Of a stretch of 6,199 bases of DNA, positions 1 through 6,074 are shown one piece after another. How positions within the stretch are numbered: position 1 is the first letter of the stretch; each line of letters starts with the position of its first letter. Both the position numbers and the translations under genes were made by a program. The notes under the pieces were generated by a model. It saw only the letters and a program-made list of their open reading frames with translations, was not told the DNA's origin and did not search any database. Source of the DNA: Bacilli bacterium (lineage in GTDB: Bacteria; Bacillota_I; Bacilli_A; RF39; UBA660); NCBI GenBank assembly GCA_028708945.1, contig JAQVXV010000035.1, positions 1-6,199 on the forward strand. Reading direction: 5' to 3'.

Positions 1-12
1 AGAAGGTGACAA

Positions 13-1146
13 ATGAAAAAAATATTGTTTCTATCATTACATATGGGACATGGAGGAATAGAAAAAGTAATTGCCAGTCTTTCAAATATGTTAGTAGGTG
101 ACTATGAGATAGAAATTGCTAATTCATACACGAATAAACAAGCTTATTACATTGATTCAAAGGTAAAAATAACTCATTTGTCAAATGACTTTCCAAATAA
201 AGAAGAATTTAAAGATGCTCTAAAATCAAAAAATCTTATAAAAATAATTCAAGAAGGAATTAAAAGCATCAGTATTTTAAAAAGAAGAAAGAAAAATATG
301 ATTGATAAAATTAAGACAACTGATGCAGATATCATTATTTCTTCTAGATTGTTATTTAATAATTTGTTAGGTAAATACGGTAAGAAAAATGTTGTTAAAA
401 TAGCTCATGAACATAATCATCCTAGTTATTATAAAGATTATGTCAAAAACATTGAAAAATCACTTAAAAACATTGATTATCTAATACCTGTTTCATTAGA
501 TAGTTCTAATTATTTTATAAATAATTTTAAAAGTAAAATAAAATGTTATTATATACCTAATCCTTTAGATAACATATCTGATTCAGTAACTGACATGAGT
601 AGAAAAAATTTAATTTCAGTCGGTCGTTTATCAAAAGAAAAAGGTGTGGATGATCTAATTGATGTCTTTAACATGGTTCATAGTAAACATCCTAATTATG
701 TGCTTGATATAGTAGGTGATGGAGTTGAACTAAACAATTTAAAAGATAAAGTGAAAAATTTAGAATTAGAAGAATCTGTTAATTTTTATGGTTTTCAAGA
801 TAAGGAATATATTAATAATTTACTCAGTAAATCAACAATATATATATCAACTTCTCATACAGAGTCCTTTGGTATCTCAATATTAGAAGCTATGTCATTT
901 GGTGTTTCTTGTGTAATATTTGATACCGCAAGAGGTGCTTTAGAGTTTATGGTCGATAATAAAAATGGTTATGTTATTGGAAATCGTGATAAAGAAGAAA
1001 TGACATATAAAATAATTGATTTAATTGAAAATAAAAATAAAAGAGTTCAATTTGGACTATATGCAAAAAAAACATCTAAAAAATATTCCATTGAAAACGT
1101 TAAAAAACAATGGTTAGAATTTTTTAAAAAAATAGGAGTGAAATAA
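13..1146 (+). CDS. GT4-family glycosyltransferase (GT-B fold), surface polysaccharide synthesis
   Basis: A 377-residue retaining glycosyltransferase that probably moves a sugar from a nucleotide-sugar donor to a growing lipid-linked glycan on the cytoplasmic face of the membrane. The N-terminal Rossmann half opens with a hydrophobic strand followed by GHGGIEKV (residues 12-19), the glycine-rich acceptor-side loop common in GT4. The C-terminal half starts near ISVGRLSKEKGVDDL (201-215), runs through LDIVGDG (231-237), and carries the donor-site E-x7-E motif as ESFGISILE (E284 and E292). No membrane span or signal peptide is visible. The length is normal for the family. The ATG is preceded by AAGGTG at 3-8. 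The stop overlaps the next start by one base (TAATG), so this gene is the first visible member of a three-gene polysaccharide operon. The family call is firm; donor and acceptor sugars cannot be read from the sequence. Confidence 0.9.
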   Translation: MKKILFLSLHMGHGGIEKVIASLSNMLVGDYEIEIANSYTNKQAYYIDSKVKITHLSNDFPNKEEFKDALKSKNLIKIIQEGIKSISILKRRKKNMIDKIKTTDADIIISSRLLFNNLLGKYGKKNVVKIAHEHNHPSYYKDYVKNIEKSLKNIDYLIPVSLDSSNYFINNFKSKIKCYYIPNPLDNISDSVTDMSRKNLISVGRLSKEKGVDDLIDVFNMVHSKHPNYVLDIVGDGVELNNLKDKVKNLELEESVNFYGFQDKEYINNLLSKSTIYISTSHTESFGISILEAMSFGVSCVIFDTARGALEFMVDNKNGYVIGNRDKEEMTYKIIDLIENKNKRVQFGLYAKKTSKKYSIENVKKQWLEFFKKIGVK

Positions 1147-2267
1147 TGGAAAAAATATTTAAAAATTATACTATTTCGTGTTTAATATTACTTATATACA
1201 TAGTGATGATTGCAATCATTAATGATATGCATTATACCTTAGATTTGCTCTTCATTGTAATTTATTTAGTAACACTATTTATTGATATAAAATTAAAAAA
1301 AGTAAAATTAAACAAAATTAATATAGTTCCTATATTAATACCGTCTTTAATGATTATGTTTAGTTATTTCTTTAATTTTAATCTAGACATTTTTGTAAAC
1401 ATGTTGGTTAATTTTATTTTATTACTAACTATAATGAAAATAAGATATACCGAAGATGAATATAATTTTATAAATGGCATTTTAATAGTATTATTATTTG
1501 TTGATGTAATTGTGTCTTTATATGGTTATTCAAATAGAATATATTTTGAAACGATGATGTTTATTAATTCAAATAATTGGTTATTTAATATTGGAAGGGT
1601 ACTTTTTGTAATTGCTTTATTTTTCAAAACATTATTTACCTTTACAATTGGTTATAAAGTAAATAAAAGATGTGATGTTTACTTTGCTGTAATTATTGCG
1701 TTTTTTATACTTGGACGTATAAATCATACATACTATAATCCAGCAAGTATTATTGTTATAATCGGATCAGCTATTAGTTATTTTGATTCATTGAAAACAA
1801 AAAAGATATTATTTATTAGTTCATGTGGTGGTCATTTAGATGAATTATTACAATTAAAGCCTATGTTTGAAAATTATAATTATCACATAGTAACTGAACA
1901 TACTGATTCGACTGTTAATCTACATAAAAAGTTTCCAAACAAAGTAGATTATTTGGTATATGGAACTAGATTTGAATTAAAAAAATATATTTTTAAATTT
2001 TCTTTCAATTGCTTAAAAACAATATATTTATTTTTTAAGATAAGACCGACAGTTATTATTACAACTGGTGCTCATACTGCTGTTCCTATGTGTTATTTTG
2101 GTAAATTTGCAGGTGCTAAAGTAATCTTTATTGAATCATTTGCAAATTTAAATACAAAGACACTATCAGGTAGATTGGTCTATCCATTAGCAGATAAATT
2201 TATAGTTCAATGGGAAAGTACACAAAATTTATATAAAAAAGCTATATTAGGAGGTTGGATTTATTAA
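1146..2267 (+). CDS. Multi-spanning membrane protein fused to an Alg14/PssD-like glycosyltransferase subunit
   Basis: The protein has 373 residues in two parts. Residues 1 to about 215 are very hydrophobic, with seven or eight likely membrane spans (about 10-26, 31-46, 60-77, 82-97, 108-127, 151-170, 178-191, 199-213); I do not recognise this part. Residues 218-373 form an Alg14/PssD-like domain: KKILFISSCGGHLDEL (219-234) is the family's opening strand and SxGGH loop, TTGAHTAVP (306-314) is the central glycine motif, and FIESFAN (328-334) follows. Alg14-like proteins are normally about 150 residues with at most one anchor span. They recruit the catalytic Alg13/PssE partner to the membrane, and that partner is encoded immediately downstream with a 1-nt overlap. 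AGGAGTG at 1134-1140 serves the ATG. The extended membrane domain could handle the lipid-linked acceptor or take part in export or polymerisation, but that is inference. The C-terminal call is strong, the N-terminal role unknown. Confidence 0.82.
   Translation: MEKIFKNYTISCLILLIYIVMIAIINDMHYTLDLLFIVIYLVTLFIDIKLKKVKLNKINIVPILIPSLMIMFSYFFNFNLDIFVNMLVNFILLLTIMKIRYTEDEYNFINGILIVLLFVDVIVSLYGYSNRIYFETMMFINSNNWLFNIGRVLFVIALFFKTLFTFTIGYKVNKRCDVYFAVIIAFFILGRINHTYYNPASIIVIIGSAISYFDSLKTKKILFISSCGGHLDELLQLKPMFENYNYHIVTEHTDSTVNLHKKFPNKVDYLVYGTRFELKKYIFKFSFNCLKTIYLFFKIRPTVIITTGAHTAVPMCYFGKFAGAKVIFIESFANLNTKTLSGRLVYPLADKFIVQWESTQNLYKKAILGGWIY
2249..2254 (+). promoter_or_regulatory. Ribosome binding site that decides the start of the Alg13/PssE-like gene
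   Basis: AGGAGG lies inside the last codons of the upstream gene. It ends directly against a possible TTG start at 2255, which leaves no spacer, whereas the ATG at 2267 is 12 nt downstream. The protein family begins with MILVTVGTQ, which matches the ATG and not the TTG. The spacing is slightly long but usable, and the TAATG overlap points to translational coupling. Confidence 0.7.
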
Positions 2268-2746
2268 TGATATTAGTTACAGTTGGAACACAGGCTCAAA
2301 AATTTAATCGTCTTTTAGAGGCAATTGAAGAGCAAATTAAAAAAGGCAATATTAAAGATGAAGTTATTGTACAAGGTGGAACTTCACTTATAGATAGTAA
2401 AAACATGAAGATATTTAAATCATTTCCAATGGAAGAATTTGATGCTTTAGTAAAAAGATGTGATTTATTAATTACACATGGTGGCGTTGGTTCAATAACA
2501 ACTGGATTACGATATGACAAAACAGTAATAGCCATACCTAGATTAAAACAATATAACGAACATGTAAATGATCATCAAGTTCAAATAGTTGAAAACTTTA
2601 ATAATGCAGGATATATTATTGGAGTCTTTGATCTTGATAAATTAGATGAGGGACTTAAAAAGGTAAAAACATTCAAACCTAACAAATTTACATCTAATAC
2701 GATGAACATGATAAAACTATTAGAAGACTATATCGATAATATATAA
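2267..2746 (+). CDS. Alg13/PssE-like glycosyltransferase subunit (GT28 C-terminal domain)
   Basis: Starting at the ATG, this is a 159-residue soluble protein equal to the C-terminal, donor-binding half of a GT-B enzyme. The start MILVTVGTQ is the family's first strand and loop. ITHGGVGSI (69-77) and IPRLKQYNEHVNDHQ (90-104) form the nucleotide-sugar pocket, as in Alg13, PssE, EpsF and the MurG C-terminal half. It has no membrane span, so it needs the Alg14-like domain encoded just upstream to reach its lipid-linked acceptor. The length fits family members of about 155-170 residues. An upstream in-frame TTG at 2255 would add four residues but touches the ribosome binding site and is not preferred. 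The sugar transferred cannot be deduced; related pairs add glucose, galactose, glucuronate or GlcNAc. No terminator is visible between its stop and the promoter that follows 10 nt later. Confidence 0.9.
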   Translation: MILVTVGTQAQKFNRLLEAIEEQIKKGNIKDEVIVQGGTSLIDSKNMKIFKSFPMEEFDALVKRCDLLITHGGVGSITTGLRYDKTVIAIPRLKQYNEHVNDHQVQIVENFNNAGYIIGVFDLDKLDEGLKKVKTFKPNKFTSNTMNMIKLLEDYIDNI

Positions 2747-2756
2747 TTATATTAAT

Positions 2757-2785
2757 TTGACATATTGCATATAATATGGTATATT
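2757..2785 (+). promoter_or_regulatory. Strong sigma-A type promoter with extended -10, driving the OLE RNA
   Basis: TTGACA (2757-2762) is a perfect -35 box. A 17-nt spacer leads to TATATT (2780-2785), one base off the -10 consensus, and TG at 2777-2778 gives an extended -10. The predicted transcription start is about 2791-2794. This is clearly the best promoter in the window, and no open reading frame of note follows for over 600 bases, which fits a dedicated noncoding RNA promoter. The spacer also holds an inverted repeat, CATATT/AATATG (2761-2766 and 2773-2778). Confidence 0.8.
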
Positions 2786-3208
2786 TTATGCGGAATGGCA
2801 CATTATTCTAGTCAGTTAAATTTAGAGCGAGGACGGGATTAAACCACCGTTAAAGAGCATATCTGTAAAACTTTTGGTGCTTGCTTCTTACGCCCAGTTT
2901 GGGGTGGGTGCTGAAAGGTAGAGTGTTGGGCAACCTGTAATGGCATACAGACTTGTTCCATCATTTATGGAGACCTAATTATTGTAGTATTAACTACAAG
3001 TTAGGCTTGAACCTACATTGTGGCGATAAGTTATGTGTAGTGTAGCTTGTCTTGAGTGAATAATTGGGATAATTGATCTATCTTAAATAGTTTATAGCTA
3101 AAATTATTTCAGAATCGCGATTTGAAACTTTATTTGCAAAAAAGAATAACCTCTAAAAAGCTGTCGGGGAAAACTCCTAGAGTGTCGTGTTAATATAGGA
3201 TTGAAGTG

Positions 3209-3250
3209 CGTACTAAGTGGTAATCAAGCCGTACTAAATGGCAACACAGT
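3209..3250 (+). repeat. Imperfect tandem duplication (2 x 21 nt) inside the OLE RNA
   Basis: Two adjacent 21-nt units (3209-3229 and 3230-3250) each begin with CGTACTAA and agree at 15 of 21 positions by hand alignment. Both carry TGG followed by AA at the same offset. GTACT of the second unit (3231-3235) can also pair with AGTAC at 3249-3253. The duplication lies in the 3' third of the RNA, just before the 9-bp helix at 3252-3303. It may form two equivalent small elements or binding sites, or be chance similarity within a structured region. Confidence 0.5.
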
Positions 3251-3353
3251 ACTGGAACTTTTAAAGGGAAACCGCAATTTTGGTAACGAAATGTAAGTTC
3301 TAGGGAAAACCTGCTTGACCTATGACGTAAAGTTAACTATATTAATAGCCTTC

Positions 3354-3380
3354 AAAAAACAGAGTGAAAACTCTTTTTTA
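3354..3380 (+). terminator. Short intrinsic terminator at the 3' end of the OLE RNA
   Basis: AGAGT (3361-3365), loop GAAA, and ACTCT (3370-3374) form a 5-bp stem followed by a T run from 3374 to 3379. The A run at 3354-3359 can extend the stem against those T residues past a single unpaired C. The G+C-poor stem is weak, so partial read-through into the membrane protein gene is likely. The spacing defines an RNA of about 590 nt, close to the known size of OLE (about 600 nt). Confidence 0.6.
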
Positions 3381-3393
3381 TTTTGTTAAAATA

Positions 3394-3402
3394 TGTTATA
3401 AT
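3394..3402 (+). promoter_or_regulatory. Candidate extended -10 promoter for oapA
   Basis: A perfect TATAAT (3397-3402) is preceded by TGT (3394-3396), giving an extended -10. No good -35 is present: the bases 16-17 nt upstream are the T run of the terminator. Transcription would start near 3409 and leave a leader of about 15 nt containing the ribosome binding site GAGGTGA (3414-3420). This would let oapA be expressed apart from read-through of the RNA gene. In DNA this AT-rich the match could be chance. Confidence 0.4.
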
Positions 3403-3423
3403 TTTTAATGATTGAGGTGAAAA

Positions 3424-3969
3424 ATGAAAACAAATAACACTGATTACAATTGGATTGTCAAAGTATTTTTACTTTCTTTTGGAATATCAATAATTTTTTC
3501 GTTAACTTCTGAATCTTTATTAGAAAAGGCTAATATCATTGGAAGTATTATAATCTTACTTATATTTATATCAATAGGTATACTTTTTGATATAATAGGA
3601 GTAGCAGTTACTAGTGCCGACGAAAAAGTATTTCATTCGATGAATGCTAAGAAAGTAAAAGGTGCTAATATAGCAGTTCTATTTAAAAAGAACGCAGACC
3701 GTGTATCATCTTTTTGTAACGACATTGTAGGTGACATTTGTGGTATCGTTTCAGGGTCAGCAACTGTTATTATAGCAACTACCTTAAGTAGTACATTTAA
3801 ATGGAATATTTTAATTGTTTCTTTATTATTAACTGGTTTAGTAGCGGCATTAACGATCGGTGGTAAGGCAATAGGTAAAGGATTTGCAATCAATAATTCT
3901 AGCCAAATACTATATCGTACATCATCGATAGTTGCAATATTTTATAAACCTAAAAATAAAAAAAATTAA
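3424..3969 (+). CDS. oapA: OLE-associated membrane protein OapA
   Basis: This 181-residue integral membrane protein binds OLE RNA and holds it at the membrane in characterised systems. Four hydrophobic spans are visible at about 10-30, 36-62, 103-122 and 126-148. A central conserved-looking stretch includes FDIIGVAVTSADE (55-67), KKVKGA (76-81) and FCNDIVGDICG (97-107); the last contains the DxxxD motif (D100, D104) typical of OapA, at the start of the third span. Basic residues between spans two and three and at the C terminus (KPKNKK) could contact RNA or lipid head groups. Length is close to the family's, near 190 residues. It lies just after the OLE RNA, as in known OLE loci, with GAGGTGA (3414-3420) before the ATG. 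The exact mechanism in vivo is unsettled; the complex has been tied to growth in cold, with alcohols and under magnesium stress. Identification is from recalled family features, not a search. Confidence 0.85.
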   Translation: MKTNNTDYNWIVKVFLLSFGISIIFSLTSESLLEKANIIGSIIILLIFISIGILFDIIGVAVTSADEKVFHSMNAKKVKGANIAVLFKKNADRVSSFCNDIVGDICGIVSGSATVIIATTLSSTFKWNILIVSLLLTGLVAALTIGGKAIGKGFAINNSSQILYRTSSIVAIFYKPKNKKN

Positions 3970-3980
3970 TAACATATTTA

Positions 3981-3989
3981 TGATATAAT
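3981..3989 (+). promoter_or_regulatory. Possible extended -10 promoter upstream of glyA
   Basis: TGA-TATAAT (TG at 3981-3982, TATAAT at 3984-3989) is a perfect -10 with an extended TG, in the 38-nt gap after oapA. There is no recognisable -35. A start near 3996 would fall inside the ribosome binding site AAAGGAGG (3993-4000) and keep only part of it, which argues against efficient use. It may be fortuitous, with glyA transcribed from oapA. Confidence 0.25.
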
Positions 3990-4007
3990 TTTAAAGGAGG
4001 TAATAAG

Positions 4008-5231
4008 ATGGATAAATTACTAAAAGACGCTTTAAATAATGAATTAAATAGACAAAAAAATAACATAGAATTAATTGCTTCTGAGAATTTTGTTTCAAAA
4101 GATATACTAGAACTACAGGGAAGTATATTAACTAATAAATATGCTGAAGGTTATCCTGGTAAAAGATATTACGGTGGATGTCAATATATTGATGTTTTTG
4201 AGTCATTAGCAGTTAAATATGCAACCAAATTATTTAATTGCAATTATGCTAATGTTCAACCACATAGTGGATCTTCTGCAAACATGGCTGTTTATAAATC
4301 TTTATTAAATTATAAAGACAAGGTAATGGGCATGAATCTTAGTCACGGAGGCCATTTAACTCATGGTCATAGTATTAATTTTAGTGGATTAGAATATGAA
4401 ATAGTATCTTACAATGTGGATTTAGAAACCGAAGAAATCGATTATGATGAATTGATTAAAATGGCTAAATTAGAAAAACCTAAAATGATAATTGCTGGTG
4501 CTAGTGCATATTCGAGAATAATAGATTTTAAAAAATTTAGGGAAGCTGCTGATGCTTGTGGAGCAATATTAATGGTCGATATGGCTCATATTGCAGGTTT
4601 AGTTGCCGTTGGTCTTCATCCTAGTCCTTTTCCTTATGCCGATGTTGTAACTTCAACAACACATAAGACCTTAAGAGGACCTCGTGGTGGATTAATTTTA
4701 ACTAATAATGAAGAGATTGCTAAAAAAATAGACAAAATAATCTTCCCGGGTATTCAAGGTGGACCTTTGATGCATGTAATAGCAGCTAAAGCACAATGTT
4801 TCTATGAAGCGCTTCAACCTAGTTTTAAAACATACCAAGAACAAGTTATAAAAAATGCTAAAGCTTTAGCGAACACATTAATAAAAAACGGATTTAAAAT
4901 AATTTCAGGCGGTACTGATAATCATCTACTCTTGGTTGATGTTAAGACAAAACTAAATATTACTGGTAAAGAAGCAGAGAGTATTTTAGATAACATTTAT
5001 ATTACTTGTAATAAAAATACAATTCCAAATGAAACTGAGTCACCTTTTAAAACTAGTGGAATCCGTTTGGGAAGTCCAGCTATGACTACAAGGGGACTTA
5101 AAGAAGAAGATTTTGAAGAAATAGGTAATATTATTTCTGAAGCTTTAATAAATAAAGACAACAATGAAATCTTAAAACAATTAAAACTAAGAGTTCAAAA
5201 AATTACTAATAAATACCCATTATATAACTAA
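4008..5231 (+). CDS. glyA: Serine hydroxymethyltransferase
   Basis: A cytoplasmic PLP enzyme that converts serine and tetrahydrofolate to glycine and 5,10-methylene-THF, the main entry of one-carbon units. The 407 residues match the bacterial length (about 410-420). Landmarks are [10 protein letters not shown] (21-30), [13 protein letters not shown] (45-57), SHGGHLTHG (112-120), [11 protein letters not shown] (189-199) with the PLP-binding Asp191, [13 protein letters not shown] (216-228) with the Schiff-base Lys220, and [14 protein letters not shown] (350-363) with the substrate carboxylate-binding Arg352 or a close neighbour. All expected motifs are intact, so the enzyme should be active. 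A strong AAAGGAGG (3993-4000) sits 7 nt before the ATG. folD follows 12 nt after the stop, forming a one-carbon operon. No glycine or folate (THF) riboswitch is seen upstream. Confidence 0.98.
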   Translation: MDKLLKDALNNELNRQKNNIELIASENFVSKDILELQGSILTNKYAEGYPGKRYYGGCQYIDVFESLAVKYATKLFNCNYANVQPHSGSSANMAVYKSLLNYKDKVMGMNLSHGGHLTHGHSINFSGLEYEIVSYNVDLETEEIDYDELIKMAKLEKPKMIIAGASAYSRIIDFKKFREAADACGAILMVDMAHIAGLVAVGLHPSPFPYADVVTSTTHKTLRGPRGGLILTNNEEIAKKIDKIIFPGIQGGPLMHVIAAKAQCFYEALQPSFKTYQEQVIKNAKALANTLIKNGFKIISGGTDNHLLLVDVKTKLNITGKEAESILDNIYITCNKNTIPNETESPFKTSGIRLGSPAMTTRGLKEEDFEEIGNIISEALINKDNNEILKQLKLRVQKITNKYPLYN

Positions 5232-5243
5232 AAGGAGGCATTT

Positions 5244-6065
5244 ATGATATTAGACGGAAAATATATTAGTTCTTTAGTAAAAAATAATATAAAATCACAT
5301 ATTGAAAGTTTAAATTTAAAACCATCTTTAGTAGTTATTCAAATAGGTAATGATGAAGCAAGTAATATTTATATAAAAAATAAAGAAAAATATGCTCTAT
5401 CTTTAGGAGTAACATTTGAACATATAAAATATGAAGAAAATGTTTCTGAAGAAGAAGTAATTAAAAAAATAGAAGAATTGAATAAAAAAAATGATGTTAA
5501 TGGTATATTAGTACAATTACCATTACCAAAAAAATTTGATTCCCATAAAATAATAAATACAATTGACTACACAAAAGATGTAGATGGATTAACTGAAGCT
5601 AATGTTGGCAAACTATTTAGTAATCAAGATGCTTTGATTTCTTGTACGCCAGCTGGTATAATGTATTTGTTAGAGTACTATAATATTGAAATAGAAGGAA
5701 AACATGTCGTTATTGTAGGAAGAAGTAATTTGGTTGGCAAACCTTTAATACAATTATTTTTAAATAAAGACGCTACTGTTACCGTATGTCATAGAAAGAC
5801 AGAAAATTTAAAAAATTATACAAAACAAGCAGATATACTAGTAGTTGCAGTAGGGAAAAAATATCTAATTACTTCAGATATGGTTAAACAAGGTGCTGTT
5901 GTAATAGATGTTGGAATTAATAAAGAAAATGATAAACTTTATGGTGATGTCGATTTTGAAAAAGTTGCTAAAAAATCATCATATATTACTCCCGTTCCTG
6001 GTGGAGTGGGACCTATGACAATTGCAATGCTTTTTACAAATATAATTAAAACATATAAAAAATAA
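5244..6065 (+). CDS. folD: Bifunctional methylenetetrahydrofolate dehydrogenase / methenyltetrahydrofolate cyclohydrolase
   Basis: FolD oxidises 5,10-methylene-THF with NADP(+) or NAD(+) and hydrolyses the methenyl form to 10-formyl-THF, needed for purines and initiator formyl-Met-tRNA. It thus uses the product of the upstream GlyA. The 273 residues are slightly under the usual 280-300. The N-terminal domain has SNIYIKNK (40-47) with Tyr43 and the catalytic-type Lys47, QLPLP (91-95) and KDVDGLT (111-117). The C-terminal Rossmann domain has the nucleotide-binding VIVGRSNLVGKP (156-167), and the end carries TPVPGGVGPMT (249-259). All expected motifs are intact. AAGGAGG at 5232-5238 lies 5 nt before the ATG. 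The rubrerythrin gene begins 9 nt after the stop. Cofactor preference cannot be told from the sequence. Confidence 0.98.
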   Translation: MILDGKYISSLVKNNIKSHIESLNLKPSLVVIQIGNDEASNIYIKNKEKYALSLGVTFEHIKYEENVSEEEVIKKIEELNKKNDVNGILVQLPLPKKFDSHKIINTIDYTKDVDGLTEANVGKLFSNQDALISCTPAGIMYLLEYYNIEIEGKHVVIVGRSNLVGKPLIQLFLNKDATVTVCHRKTENLKNYTKQADILVVAVGKKYLITSDMVKQGAVVIDVGINKENDKLYGDVDFEKVAKKSSYITPVPGGVGPMTIAMLFTNIIKTYKK

Positions 6066-6074
6066 GGAGGATTT

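Larger units (their letters stand above)
2792..3380 (+). ncRNA. ole: OLE RNA (ornate, large, extremophilic noncoding RNA)
   Basis: A structured RNA of about 590 nt fills the gene-free stretch between a strong promoter and a hairpin plus T run. No plausible coding frame exists on either strand. G+C is raised, passing half in 2881-2940, against AT-rich genes on both sides. Pairings readable by eye include a possible closing helix 2814-2819/3333-3338; CTGTA/TACAG (2935-2939/2946-2950); a long hairpin 2974-2978/3001-3005 with TTGTAGT/ACTACAA (2982-2988/2993-2999); 3066-3074/3102-3110 with inner CTAT/ATAG (3078-3081/3087-3090); CTCTA/TAGAG (3151-3155/3178-3182) enclosing GGGG/CTCC; and a 9-bp helix 3252-3260/3295-3303. 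The OLE call rests on size, architecture and the OapA-like gene placed directly downstream, as in known OLE loci. OLE forms a membrane ribonucleoprotein with OapA. It does not look like a group II intron: I saw no domain V-like hairpin and no intron-encoded protein. Ends are approximate. Confidence 0.85.

Noticed and set aside
2255..2266. TTG start adding four residues to the Alg13/PssE-like protein
   Set aside because: It directly abuts the AGGAGG site with no spacer, and the family begins at MILVTVGTQ, encoded from the ATG at 2267.
2296..2535. Reverse-strand reading frame of 79 codons
   Set aside because: It lies wholly within the Alg13/PssE-like gene, lacks recognisable motifs, and the + strand frame has clear family motifs; it is a shadow.
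2792..3380. Group II intron
   Set aside because: The length would fit an intron without an encoded protein, but I find no domain V-like hairpin or typical GUGCG 5' boundary, the region interrupts no gene, and it has its own promoter and terminator.
2792..3380. RNase P RNA, tmRNA or SRP RNA
   Set aside because: The hallmark segments of these RNAs (for example the GAGGAAAGUC-type core of RNase P or the tRNA-like ends of tmRNA) are not seen, and the length exceeds those classes.
3633..3893. Reverse-strand reading frame of 86 codons
   Set aside because: It overlaps oapA entirely and has no family features; the + strand frame has the membrane spans, the DxxxD motif and a good ribosome binding site.
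3970..4007. Riboswitch (glycine or THF) controlling glyA-folD
   Set aside because: The gap between oapA and glyA is only 38 nt and holds little beyond a possible -10 and the ribosome binding site, too short for an aptamer.
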